A DNA stretch of 64,000 bases from positions 620,001 to 684,000 of the forward strand of contig JAXGYX010000001.1 in assembly GCA_040772065.1 (NCBI GenBank). Reading direction: 5' to 3'. A program made the translations under genes and the position numbers. Positions 10,361 to 18,136 of the stretch are shown piece by piece. Numbering within the stretch: the stretch's first letter is position 1; the number at the start of each line of letters is the position of its first letter. The notes below the pieces were generated by a model. The model was given only the letters and a program-made list of their open reading frames with translations, ran no database searches and had not been told where the DNA came from. The DNA is from JAXGYX01 sp040772065. Lineage in GTDB: Bacteria > Bacillota > Clostridia > Saccharofermentanales > Fastidiosipilaceae.

Positions 10361-11703
10361 ATCATCTTACCGCTCAGATAGACCTCTTGTTTGAGGACAT
10401 CATGGTTGTCACGCCCGATTCGGACTTGGGAATGGATGTTCTGACCCATCAATATGTGGCGATTTCCAAGGGAGCGATCAAGGCGGTTTCCGCCGATCGC
10501 AAAACAGCCTGTTCCGCTTTGGGCGACGAATTTCAAACCTACGCTGGGGAAAATCGTGTGCTGATGTCTTCGTTCGCCAACGCGCACGGACATTTGCCGA
10601 TGACGTTGATGCGCAACACCGCGGATGACCTGCCCTTGCACGACTGGCTGTTCAACAATATCTTTCCGCGCGAAAGCAAATTAACGGAAAAAGAAGTGTA
10701 CGCGGGAGCGAATCTCGCGATGCTTGAGATGGTTCGTGGAGGCACGACCTGCGCGGCGGATATGTACTACTACTCCGAAGCGGTCGCCCGGGCGGCGTTG
10801 GAAGCCGGGTTTCGCCTGAATTTGTGCTGCGAGGGAAAAGGCGAAAACAGCGCGGGTGAAGCGGTGCTTAAGACCGGCGAGGCGAAAGAGTTTGTTGAAC
10901 AATATGACGGAGCCGGCGAAGGTTTGTTGAAAGTGTCGCTATTGGTCCACTCCATCTATCTTTATGAAGAGAACATGTACCGCAAACTGTCCGGTTTGGC
11001 GAAGCGATTGGGTATCGGCATTCAAGTTCATGTATCCGAGACAAAAAAAGAAGTTCAGGATTGTCTGCGTGCCTACGGTATGAGACCACCTGAGAAACTG
11101 GCCGCAGAAGGAGTGTTCGATGTGCCGACTGTGGCCGCTCATTGTGTTTGGCTGGACCGTCAAGATCGGGAAATCTTGAAACTTCATAATGTGACCTGCG
11201 TGCATAATCCGGTCAGCAATTTAAAACTGGGAAGCGGAATCGCGGATGTTCAATCAATGCTTGATTCCGGATTGAAGGTGGCGTTGGGCACAGATGGCGC
11301 GGCAAGCAACAATCGCTTGGATATGTTTCAGGAGATGCGTCTGGCGTCTCTGTTGCCAAAAGGCGTGTTTTTGGACCCGGTGAGGATGACGGCCCCCAAT
11401 GTGCTGCGCATTGCCACCAAGAATGGCTACGAAGGCTTGGGTTTCTCGCAAGCGGGCCGCGTGGCTCCGGGAATGCGGGCGGACTTGCAAGTGATCAACC
11501 TGACAGACGCCAATATCCAGCCGACGATATACGAGGACGAGCCGGAGTGTGTGCTCTCCGCCCTTGTTTACAGCGCGGGACCTGAGAATGTCGAAAGTGT
11601 GTATTGTGATGGCCGTTGTTTGATGCATAAAAATACATTTTTAACCATTGATGAGGAGAAAGTGATGGCTGAGGCGCTCCATGCGGCGCGGCGAATGAGA
11701 TAA
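10357..11703 (+). CDS. mtaD: 5-methylthioadenosine/S-adenosylhomocysteine deaminase family amidohydrolase
   Basis: A 448-residue metal-dependent amidohydrolase. Metal ligands fit the MtaD/TrzA group: HGH in NAHGHLPM, HVSET, AAHCVWLD and the Asp in LGTDGAASNN. Members deaminate SAH, methylthioadenosine or adenosine; the exact substrate cannot be read from the sequence. The ATG overlaps the stop of ahcY (ATGA), so the two products are made together and likely act in succession in recycling the by-product of methylation reactions. Residues VRGGTTCAADMYYY match the 'GtT...dmy' stretch of the family. Confidence 0.88.
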   Translation: MNHLTAQIDLLFEDIMVVTPDSDLGMDVLTHQYVAISKGAIKAVSADRKTACSALGDEFQTYAGENRVLMSSFANAHGHLPMTLMRNTADDLPLHDWLFNNIFPRESKLTEKEVYAGANLAMLEMVRGGTTCAADMYYYSEAVARAALEAGFRLNLCCEGKGENSAGEAVLKTGEAKEFVEQYDGAGEGLLKVSLLVHSIYLYEENMYRKLSGLAKRLGIGIQVHVSETKKEVQDCLRAYGMRPPEKLAAEGVFDVPTVAAHCVWLDRQDREILKLHNVTCVHNPVSNLKLGSGIADVQSMLDSGLKVALGTDGAASNNRLDMFQEMRLASLLPKGVFLDPVRMTAPNVLRIATKNGYEGLGFSQAGRVAPGMRADLQVINLTDANIQPTIYEDEPECVLSALVYSAGPENVESVYCDGRCLMHKNTFLTIDEEKVMAEALHAARRMR

Positions 11704-11760
11704 ATCTGTGATAATTCAATCAGAAAAATTGTGCAAACAACAATTAATTCACATAGATGC

Positions 11761-11789
11761 TTGATATAGATTTGTGTAAATGATAAACT
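11761..11789 (+). promoter_or_regulatory. Promoter of rubrerythrin
   Basis: TTGATA (11761-11766), 17-base spacer, TAAACT (11784-11789) with an upstream TGA extending the -10. Predicted transcription starts a few bases before the inverted repeat at 11800-11841. Confidence 0.45.
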
Positions 11790-11799
11790 TTTTGACGTG

Positions 11800-11841
11800 G
11801 ATAGTCGGATCATTCAATTAATTGTATATTATCTGACTATC
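11800..11841. promoter_or_regulatory. Inverted repeat before rubrerythrin, possible operator or leader hairpin
   Basis: GATAGTCGGAT (11800-11810) pairs with ATCTGACTATC (11831-11841); 10 of 11 pairs are standard and one is G-T. The 20-base interval holds a second, perfect palindrome, CAATTAATTG (11815-11824), with nearly the same centre. It ends 47 bases before the start codon. It does not match the usual PerR box. Confidence 0.55.
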
Positions 11842-11888
11842 GAAAATCGTTCGTATTTGTTGGTATTTAAAGAAAAGAGAGGATATCC

Positions 11889-12443
11889 ATGGCAAGAGAC
11901 ATTAAAGAACTCAAAGGAACAAAGACAGAAGCAAACTTGATGGAGGCGTTCGCGGGTGAGTCGCAGGCCAACACTAAATACACATACTATGCTTCACAGG
12001 CTAAAAAAGATGGTTACAACCAGATTAGCGAGATCTTTCTCGAGACGGCGCGCAACGAAAACATGCACGCCAAACAATGGTTCAAATTTCTGCATAACGG
12101 CGACGTCCCGACAACGACCGTAAACCTCGAAGACGCGGCGGCGGGCGAGAATTACGAGTGGACCGACATGTACAAGAGGATGGAAGCCGAAGCCATCGAA
12201 GAAGGATTCACTCAGATTGCGGCGAAATTCGCGGCGGTTGGCGCGATTGAAAAAGTTCACGAAGAGCGCTATCGCAAATTGAGCAAGAACATCGCTGACG
12301 ATGTTGTTTTCTCAAGAGAAGAAGACTCTACATGGGTTTGCTTTGAGTGCGGTCATATTGTCGTGGGTAAGAATCCTCCGAAAATCTGTCCGGTTTGCAG
12401 CCATCCACAGGCGTACTTCTCTTTGAGAGCGGAGAATTATTAA
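11889..12443 (+). CDS. rbr: Rubrerythrin
   Basis: A 184-residue rubrerythrin, a non-haem di-iron peroxidase that protects anaerobes by reducing hydrogen peroxide. The N-terminal four-helix ferritin-like domain carries the E..H iron-ligand motifs ([45 protein letters not shown]). The C-terminal rubredoxin-like domain has paired cysteines, CFECGH and CPVCSHP. The ATG follows AGAGAGGATA. It is a single-gene unit with its own promoter, a striking inverted repeat and a terminator. It supports an anaerobic host. Confidence 0.97.
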   Translation: MARDIKELKGTKTEANLMEAFAGESQANTKYTYYASQAKKDGYNQISEIFLETARNENMHAKQWFKFLHNGDVPTTTVNLEDAAAGENYEWTDMYKRMEAEAIEEGFTQIAAKFAAVGAIEKVHEERYRKLSKNIADDVVFSREEDSTWVCFECGHIVVGKNPPKICPVCSHPQAYFSLRAENY

Positions 12444-12472
12444 TTAATTCTGGATCCTTTCATGGATTTTAC

Positions 12473-12503
12473 AAAAAGCGTTCGCACCGCGCGAACGCTT
12501 TTT
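12473..12503 (+). terminator. Rho-independent terminator after rubrerythrin
   Basis: A 13-base perfect stem, AAAAAGCGTTCGC with GCGAACGCTTTTT, 5-base loop; the stem itself ends in five T. The A-rich left side may let it act in both directions. Confidence 0.9.
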
Positions 12504-12663
12504 CCCTGTTTACTTGTGTTCGCGTGACACCGCCGCCACGGATGAGTGCAGTGCGATTTGTAGGTGGATGGCAAAGTGAGAATTTTGTTTGTTAGGGGAT
12601 TACAATTACAAACAGGGGATTCGGATTACAACTCACCGCCGGCGACAGCGGGGCGCGATTTGC

Positions 12664-12692
12664 TTGACAGTTGCGCGTGGAATGAATATTAT
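12664..12692 (+). promoter_or_regulatory. Strong sigma-A promoter for tRNA-Thr
   Basis: Perfect -35 TTGACA (12664-12669), 17-base spacer, TATTAT (12687-12692). It ends 40 bases before the tRNA. Confidence 0.85.
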
Positions 12693-12732
12693 GTTGATTA
12701 TTCACCACTGGTGTTTTATTAATGCCTGTTTT

Positions 12733-12807
12733 GCCACAGTGGCTCAGGGGTAGAGCAATTCACTCGTAATGAATAGGTCGTGGGTTCAATTCCCACCTGT
12801 GGCTCCA
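12733..12807 (+). tRNA. trnT: tRNA-Thr (anticodon CGT)
   Basis: A 75-base tRNA with encoded CCA. Acceptor stem GCCACAG/CTGTGGC, D-stem GCTC/GAGC, anticodon stem ATTCA/TGAAT with loop CTCGTAA (anticodon CGT, reading ACG codons), and T-stem GTGGG/CCCAC with loop TTCAATT. All stems are fully paired. It is a single tRNA with its own promoter and terminator. Confidence 0.97.
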
Positions 12808-12812
12808 ACGGT

Positions 12813-12848
12813 AAGCGCCGGGATCGAAATGATCTCGGCGCTTTTCTT
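12813..12848 (+). terminator. Rho-independent terminator after tRNA-Thr
   Basis: AAGCGCCGGGATC (12813-12825) pairs with GATCTCGGCGCTT (12831-12843) with one G-T pair; the T-rich tail runs to 12848. Confidence 0.88.
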
Positions 12849-12956
12849 ATTGTATGAGTTTCAAACCTCATCCCAGGCGACGGCGTTGTCCATTTTTAAG
12901 CCGTTTTCGGCGAACCGAGCATCAGATCCAATCTTTTGAACAGACGATCATTGGTA

Positions 12957-13002
12957 TAGAATGAAACTATAAGGACCGTTAGAATGAAACCATAGGGACC
13001 AT
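12957..13002 (+). repeat. Two tandem 23-bp direct repeats before rnz
   Basis: Copies at 12957-12979 and 12980-13002 both begin TAGAATGAAAC and end GGACC plus two bases; 20 of 23 positions agree. The second copy ends 9 bases before the GGAGG of rnz, so the repeats lie in or next to its 5' untranslated region. Confidence 0.8.
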
Positions 13003-13021
13003 TTACTGATTGGAGGACAAA

Positions 13022-13954
13022 ATGCTGGATGTCTGTTTATTGGGTACCGGCGGTTTGATGCCACTTCCGGATCGACACCTGGCGTCCCTGCTGGTGAGTT
13101 GCGACGGAGTGTCGATTCTGGTGGACTGTGGAGAAGGCACACAGGTCTCGATGCGCAAAAACGGTGTCAGTCCTTATGACATCGGCTTGATTTTATTGAC
13201 TCATATGCACGGGGATCATGTCGCCGGCCTGCCCGGCGTGCTACTTAGCATCGCCGGCACAGAGCGCCGTGAACCTCTCGTAATAGCGGGGCCGCGGCCA
13301 TTGCTTGATGTTGTGCGTGGTATTTGCGTAATCGTCCCCAACCTACCTTACGACGTGCGCCTGATGCCGCTTCCCGATCCCCTTCCGCCTGATGAGGACG
13401 AGCCACACTTGAGTTGCGGGAAGATGGACGTGTTTCCTTTTTCTGTCGAACATCATATTCCCTGTTTGGGCTATCGAATCCATCTGCCGCGCAGACCGGC
13501 TTTCGATCCGTCGGCCGCCCGGCGATTGGGTGTGCCGATCGAGCAGTGGAAAATACTTCAGTTTGGACAACCCGTCGAGGTTGGGAGTCGGAGAATCGAA
13601 CCGCAGGAAGTTCTGGGACCTCCTCGCAAAGGGATCACGATTGTTTACGCGACGGACACGAGGCCGGTCGACGCCATCGTCGCGGCGTCAAGCGGAGCGG
13701 ATCTGCTTGTCTGTGAAGGTATGTATGGAGATGAGAATAAGAGTCAAGAGGTCCACGAGAAATATCATATGATGATGCAGGACGCGGCAGCGATCGCGGC
13801 GCGGGCCAATGTCAAAGAATTGTGGCTGACACATTTTAGTCCGGCTAATCCCGCGCCCGAAGAGTATCTCGATCAAGTCCAAGAGATCTTTGCCGGAACT
13901 GTGATCGGTGTCGATGGCATGCAAAAAAAACTGGCCTTCAAAGCGGTCGACTGA
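13022..13954 (+). CDS. rnz: Ribonuclease Z (metallo-beta-lactamase fold)
   Basis: A 310-residue member of the RNase Z group, which trims the 3' ends of tRNA precursors with two zinc ions. The N-terminus LLGTGGLMPLPDR and DCGEGTQVSMRK are typical, and the metal motif THMHGDH is followed by the RNase Z-specific GLPGVLLS. Further ligands are in FSVEHHIPCLGYR, YATDTRP and LTHFSP. The start at 13022 follows GGAGG at 13012-13016. It follows a tRNA gene, but that gene has an encoded CCA and its own terminator, so no direct link is implied. Confidence 0.9.
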   Translation: MLDVCLLGTGGLMPLPDRHLASLLVSCDGVSILVDCGEGTQVSMRKNGVSPYDIGLILLTHMHGDHVAGLPGVLLSIAGTERREPLVIAGPRPLLDVVRGICVIVPNLPYDVRLMPLPDPLPPDEDEPHLSCGKMDVFPFSVEHHIPCLGYRIHLPRRPAFDPSAARRLGVPIEQWKILQFGQPVEVGSRRIEPQEVLGPPRKGITIVYATDTRPVDAIVAASSGADLLVCEGMYGDENKSQEVHEKYHMMMQDAAAIAARANVKELWLTHFSPANPAPEEYLDQVQEIFAGTVIGVDGMQKKLAFKAVD

Positions 13955-13960
13955 CCGCTT
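13922..13960 (-). terminator. Possible terminator of the DJ-1/PfpI gene, overlapping the end of rnz
   Basis: AAGCGGTC (13941-13948) pairs with GACCGCTT (13953-13960), 4-base loop, across the rnz stop codon. On the - strand a run of T's follows about 11 bases later (A-run at 13923-13930). The distance is longer than usual, so this is uncertain. Confidence 0.4.
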
Positions 13961-14000
13961 CGAAGAACCGTCCTGTTGGCCATTCCGGGGAAGCCTCCGT

Positions 14001-14564
14001 TTAATAGTCGCAATCGTAGTGAATCGCGTCACCGACTGCTTCCGCAGTTTCCCGATCCAGTAGAACCTCAATCAATTTCAATGAAAATGGAATGGACGCG
14101 CCCAAACCTTTGCCGGTGATGATCTTTTTATCCGAATCAAGTTCGACCGGCTTGCCCGAATAGCTGGCGCCCTCCAATTGGTCGGCGAAGCTTGGGAAGG
14201 ACGTGGCGACCATCCCGCTCAACAAACCTTTTTTGCCCAAAATAGACGGCGCCGCGCAAATAGCCGCCAACCATTTGTCTTGAGACGCGTAGCGATCGAT
14301 CACGGCGGAAAGGCCGGTGTGCTCGTCCAGATATTTGGTCCCCGGCATGCCACCCGGCAACACCAACATCTCGCCGTCCTCAAAATCGACCTGGTCGAAT
14401 GTCAAGTCGGTATGGATGCGGATGTTGTGAGAGGAGACGATTTCGGCGCTCTTGTTGATGGAGACGGTCCGGACATCCACGCCGGCTCTGCGCAGCAGAT
14501 CCACGGCGATCAACGCCTCACATTCCTCGGTCCCATCCGCCATCATTAAATAAACAATCTTCAT
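14001..14564 (-). CDS. DJ-1/PfpI family protein
   Basis: A 187-residue protein of the DJ-1/PfpI (ThiJ) superfamily. The nucleophile elbow with the reactive Cys is in LAAICAAPSILG, and the glutamate typical of DJ-1 lies in DGTEECEAL near residue 13-15. The end (GASIPFSLKLIEVL) matches DJ-1 proteins that act as glyoxalase or deglycase; that activity is known of relatives and not shown here. The start at 14564 follows GGGAGGTG on the - strand; a 41-codon upstream extension lacks a ribosome binding site and is rejected. It is convergent with rnz and divergent from mscS. Confidence 0.88.
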   Translation of the reverse strand: MKIVYLMMADGTEECEALIAVDLLRRAGVDVRTVSINKSAEIVSSHNIRIHTDLTFDQVDFEDGEMLVLPGGMPGTKYLDEHTGLSAVIDRYASQDKWLAAICAAPSILGKKGLLSGMVATSFPSFADQLEGASYSGKPVELDSDKKIITGKGLGASIPFSLKLIEVLLDRETAEAVGDAIHYDCDY

Positions 14565-14590
14565 AAAACACCTCCCAAAATCAATCGATT

Positions 14591-14620
14591 TGTATAGATC
14601 GATTTTACCTGAATCCGCAA
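14591..14620 (-). promoter_or_regulatory. Promoter of the DJ-1/PfpI gene
   Basis: On the - strand: TTGCGG (14615-14620), 18-base spacer, TATACA (14591-14596). The short inverted repeat AATCGAT/ATCGATT (14583-14589 and 14598-14604) brackets the -10, so an operator is possible. Confidence 0.5.
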
Positions 14621-14680
14621 AACAGCACAAAAGCGCGCCGGGATGCGCCACTTCCACCGATTGTCGCACGATTGGATCAG

Positions 14681-14709
14681 TTGGCACAAAGGTTGGTGAC
14701 CGTTATAAT
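14681..14709 (+). promoter_or_regulatory. Promoter of mscS-type channel gene
   Basis: TTGGCA (14681-14686), 17-base spacer, TATAAT (14704-14709). This leaves a 5' untranslated region of about 100 bases. Confidence 0.65.
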
Positions 14710-14819
14710 AACGTCATCGCAGGTCATCGCGGTTTGGTCGACACAGGGTCGGTCATAAGCGTGTCGGTGGCAGAGGTCAGGATGGTCCTGTTCCGAATCC
14801 ACTGTCCGGCAGGAGGACA

Positions 14820-15923
14820 ATGATGACATCTTTGGGGCACCATTTAATTTTCGCCATAACTCTTTTTGAGCGTTTAAAAGACAGGACAGTTTTGAATAAC
14901 TCACTTTTGATCTGGACGATCGCCGCCATTGTGCTGGTTAGCGCGTTTGTTATTTCCCGGCTGCTGCCCGTCCTGTTTCGACGCGCCATTAAACGATTCT
15001 ATCGACATACAGACAATGATCTGAAAGAATTTGATCAACCGCTACGGATCTCATTTTCATTTTTGATGTTTTCAATCGCGTTTCATATACTGAAAACATT
15101 ACTCCATACCAGTGACTCGATCGAATCGTCGCTGACCGCCTTGATCCGTACCGCGTATATTTTATCCATATCGATTTTCGCATACACATTGATTCCGCTG
15201 TTTGTTAAATATGGATCTCGGCGTGGCCGAAGCTTGATTGGCGACCCTAAACGCAGTGACACCTTGACGCACTACTCGATCTTGTTGATCAAAGTGTTGA
15301 TCATCGCATTCGCCGCGGTGGCTGTCTTTTCTGTATGGGGAGTCAACGTGTCAGGTATACTGACCGGTCTGGGCATCGGTGGTCTGGCGATCTCACTGGC
15401 GGCTCAGGACACCTTGTCGAACCTGATCGGCGGCGTCACCATCATGGCCGATCATCCATTCGAAATTGGTGATTTCGTGCGTATTGGCACCAATGAAGGT
15501 ACAATTGAGGAGATCGGTTTTCGCTCCACAAAAATGCGTACCTTGGATGGTTTTTTGGTGGTCATCCCCAACAGCCTGGTGGTCAACGACAGCTTGGTCA
15601 ATATCACGAGGATGAACAAGCGCAGAGTGCGGATCGAGTTGATGATCCGCCGTGACACGCCTGCCGACACAGTGAAACAATTCGTGGATCGGCTCGGATT
15701 GCTGGTCAGATCACGTGAACGGGCGATGGCGGACGGTATTTTGGTCGCATTGCATGGAGTTTCGGGCACCGCGCAGATAATATTGGTACAATACTATATT
15801 GAAAACACAGATTACGGAGTGTTCGCGCAAGAACAAGAACAGCTGCTGTACGAGATCAATCTTTTGCTGGAAGAGTCTGACATCCGCCCGGTTGATCCAC
15901 TTGCCCGGCGGCTTGAGGCTTGA
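14820..15923 (+). CDS. MscS-family mechanosensitive channel
   Basis: A 367-residue membrane channel of the small-conductance mechanosensitive family, which releases solutes when the membrane is stretched. Hydrophobic segments lie near residues 27-48, 74-92, 104-125 and 154-178. The pore helix and following beta domain carry the family pattern (GILTGLGIGGLAISLAAQDT, then NLIGGVTIMADHPFEIGDFV and IEEIGFRSTKMRTLDG). Two ATGs (14820 and 14823) follow AGGAGG; the second has the better spacing. It stands alone with its own promoter. Confidence 0.92.
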   Translation: MMTSLGHHLIFAITLFERLKDRTVLNNSLLIWTIAAIVLVSAFVISRLLPVLFRRAIKRFYRHTDNDLKEFDQPLRISFSFLMFSIAFHILKTLLHTSDSIESSLTALIRTAYILSISIFAYTLIPLFVKYGSRRGRSLIGDPKRSDTLTHYSILLIKVLIIAFAAVAVFSVWGVNVSGILTGLGIGGLAISLAAQDTLSNLIGGVTIMADHPFEIGDFVRIGTNEGTIEEIGFRSTKMRTLDGFLVVIPNSLVVNDSLVNITRMNKRRVRIELMIRRDTPADTVKQFVDRLGLLVRSRERAMADGILVALHGVSGTAQIILVQYYIENTDYGVFAQEQEQLLYEINLLLEESDIRPVDPLARRLEA

Positions 15924-16023
15924 CCGCTCCGCATTCAATGTCACAGTAACAATATGAAAAATATATATGTCGCGACCGGATCCGTTTGTTGGAGAGGGAT
16001 CCGCGACGATTGAGGAGGCTATT

Positions 16024-16983
16024 ATGATGGATTTAATCGCTTTGGGAGAGACGATTGTTGACTTTATCAGTGCGGGAGATTCAGACAATGCCCAGAAGCT
16101 ATACGAGGTGAACGCGGGTGGAGCCGCCTCCATTGTCGCAGCCACGGCAAAAAAAATGGGAGCGAAAACCGCCCTGATCGGTAAAATCGGCGCTGATAAT
16201 TTTGGCGATTTTTTGGAAAACACCTTGCGTAAGCTCGATGTTAACACACAAGGCTTGGTCTTTGACCCGGATGTGTTCACTACCATGTGCTTTGTTGAGT
16301 TGGATGAATGGGGCAAGCCTTCCTATTCATTTGTGCGTAAACCGGGAGCGGACACCAAGCTGGAAATCGGTGAACTGCCTCTTTCGTTGTTGGAAGAGAC
16401 CCGTATCTTGCACGTGAGCGGGCTGGCGCTGACCAATGAGCCAATGCGCGGCGCGGCGGCGGTCGCGGTGGATGTCGCGCGTGAGGGTGGCGCTTTGATC
16501 TGTCTCGATCCAAACTATCGGGCGGATATCTGGTCATCGGTGGACGAATTTAAAGCCCGCACCTTGAACGCGATTAACAAAGTCAATGTTTTGATCATGG
16601 ATTTGGACGAAATGCAGATCCTGACCGGCGAGCAATCTCCGTCCGAGGGCTGTGAACGCCTGTGCCGAAAAGGAGTCAAGCTTATCATCGTTCGCATGGG
16701 GGCTGACGGCACCTTTATCCGCAACAAAGAAGGTGAGACAATTGTGACCTCGTTTGATGTCGAGAAGGCTGTGGACCGTACCGGAGCCGGCGCGGTTTTT
16801 ATTGGCACCTTTCTGGCTAATCTGGCGAAATTGCCACATCTGGCGGACACCGCTCTGGTCACGATTAAAGATTTGGTTCAATTGGCGAACGCGGCCTCTG
16901 CGCTCAGCACCCGTGTGCGTGGCGGCATTCCGTCCATCCCCACGCTGGAAGCGGCGCATAAGATGATTATGGGAGACGTCTGA
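16024..16983 (+). CDS. PfkB-family carbohydrate kinase-like protein lacking the catalytic Asp
   Basis: A 319-residue protein of the PfkB/ribokinase fold, closest in pattern to fructokinases. Its N-terminus is LIALGETIVDFIS, with NAGGAASIVAATAKKMG where family members usually have GGaPaNVA. Substrate-side features (GKIGADNFGDFL, LHVSGLAL, LDPNYR) are kept. The signature that normally reads DTTGAGDAF reads DRTGAGAVF: the catalytic base Asp is Ala257 (codon GCG at 16792-16794). The expected phosphotransfer activity is therefore doubtful. The start at 16024 follows GAGGAGG. It lies before galE, separated by 82 bases with a perfect inverted repeat. Confidence 0.82.
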   Translation: MMDLIALGETIVDFISAGDSDNAQKLYEVNAGGAASIVAATAKKMGAKTALIGKIGADNFGDFLENTLRKLDVNTQGLVFDPDVFTTMCFVELDEWGKPSYSFVRKPGADTKLEIGELPLSLLEETRILHVSGLALTNEPMRGAAAVAVDVAREGGALICLDPNYRADIWSSVDEFKARTLNAINKVNVLIMDLDEMQILTGEQSPSEGCERLCRKGVKLIIVRMGADGTFIRNKEGETIVTSFDVEKAVDRTGAGAVFIGTFLANLAKLPHLADTALVTIKDLVQLANAASALSTRVRGGIPSIPTLEAAHKMIMGDV

Positions 16984-17023
16984 GGACGAAATCGAATTCG
17001 CTGAGTCATAACAAGTGACACAA

Positions 17024-17044
17024 TTTGGATCATTGTGATCCAAA
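17024..17044. promoter_or_regulatory. Perfect inverted repeat between the PfkB-like gene and galE
   Basis: TTTGGATCA, 3-base spacer, TGATCCAAA. No T-run follows on the + strand, so it is more like an operator or RNA hairpin than a terminator. It ends 21 bases before galE. Confidence 0.55.
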
Positions 17045-17065
17045 CGACTTATTTCGGAGGAAAAA

Positions 17066-18091
17066 ATGGAGCGAGTTTTGGTGACGGGTGGGGCCGGCTT
17101 TATCGGATCGCACACGCTGATCGCCTTAATGAACGCCGGCTATGATGTCATCGTGGCAGATGATTTTCGCAACAGCAGCCCGGCCGTCATGGCGAGGGTC
17201 GAAGAACTGACAGGTAGCTCGAAGATCACAGTCCACGATGTCGATGTATGTGACAAAGATCAGTTGGATATGATTTTTTCGGCGTATCAAATTGATGCGG
17301 TCATTCATTTTGCCGGACTGAAGGCGGTTGGCGAATCAGTCCAAAAACCGATCGAATATTATCATAACAATCTGATCAGCACGATTTCCTTATGTGAGTC
17401 CATGCAACAACACGGCTGCGGGCGACTGGTTTTCAGTTCCTCGGCGACCGTTTACGGAGATCCGGAAACCGTGCCGATTCGTGAGGACTTCCCGCGTTCC
17501 GGCACAAATCCCTACGGTTGGTCCAAATTAATGAATGAATACATCTTGACCGACCTGGCTCACGCGAGACCCGAGCTATCAATCGTGTTGCTGCGCTATT
17601 TCAATCCGATCGGCGCTCACCCTTCCGGCCGCATCGGTGAGGATCCGGACGGTGTTCCAAACAATTTGATGCCTTATATTTCACAGGTCGCGATTGGACG
17701 TTTGGACAAATTACATGTGTTCGGCGACGATTACCCCACACCGGACGGAACCGGTGTGCGGGATTACATCCATGTCATGGATTTGGCCGAAGGCCATGTC
17801 AGCGCTTTGAAGTATTCCAAATTGAATAAGGGAGTGCAGGCGGTGAACCTTGGGACCGGAATTGGATACAGTGTGCTGGAGCTGAGGCAGGCGTTTGAGA
17901 CAGTGAATCAAGTATCCATCCCTTATCAGATCGATCCTCGGCGACCGGGGGACATCCCTTCCTGCTACGCCGATCCGTCAAAGGCCAAAGAGCTGTTTGG
18001 TTGGGAAGCGAAACGGACATTGGAGGATATGTGCCGCGATTCGTGGAATTGGCAACGTAGCAATCCGGGTGGCTACAAATCGACGGATTGA
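17066..18091 (+). CDS. galE: UDP-glucose 4-epimerase
   Basis: A 341-residue GalE, which interconverts UDP-glucose and UDP-galactose using bound NAD. The N-terminal nucleotide loop is VTGGAGFIGSHT. Catalytic residues are the Ser/Thr in FSSSATVYG and the YxxxK in YGWSKLMNE. The substrate part has RYFNPIGAHPSG and GDDYPTPDGTGVRDYIHV, typical of GalE. The start follows CGGAGG. The UDP-galactose made here is the substrate of the UDP-galactopyranose mutase encoded at 44205, so it may feed the surface glycan. Confidence 0.96.
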   Translation: MERVLVTGGAGFIGSHTLIALMNAGYDVIVADDFRNSSPAVMARVEELTGSSKITVHDVDVCDKDQLDMIFSAYQIDAVIHFAGLKAVGESVQKPIEYYHNNLISTISLCESMQQHGCGRLVFSSSATVYGDPETVPIREDFPRSGTNPYGWSKLMNEYILTDLAHARPELSIVLLRYFNPIGAHPSGRIGEDPDGVPNNLMPYISQVAIGRLDKLHVFGDDYPTPDGTGVRDYIHVMDLAEGHVSALKYSKLNKGVQAVNLGTGIGYSVLELRQAFETVNQVSIPYQIDPRRPGDIPSCYADPSKAKELFGWEAKRTLEDMCRDSWNWQRSNPGGYKSTD

Positions 18092-18136
18092 CTTGATCTA
18101 ATCATCCTGAGCTTGCTATTTGTAAGAAAATGGCAA

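Noticed and set aside
11704..11888. PerR box searched before rubrerythrin
   Set aside because: No match to the TTATAAT-type PerR consensus was found; only the unrelated inverted repeat is reported.
12595..12634. Near repeat of about 20 bases (GGGGATT...ATTACAA) before the tRNA promoter
   Set aside because: Only 14 of 20 positions match, so it is close to what chance and composition could give.
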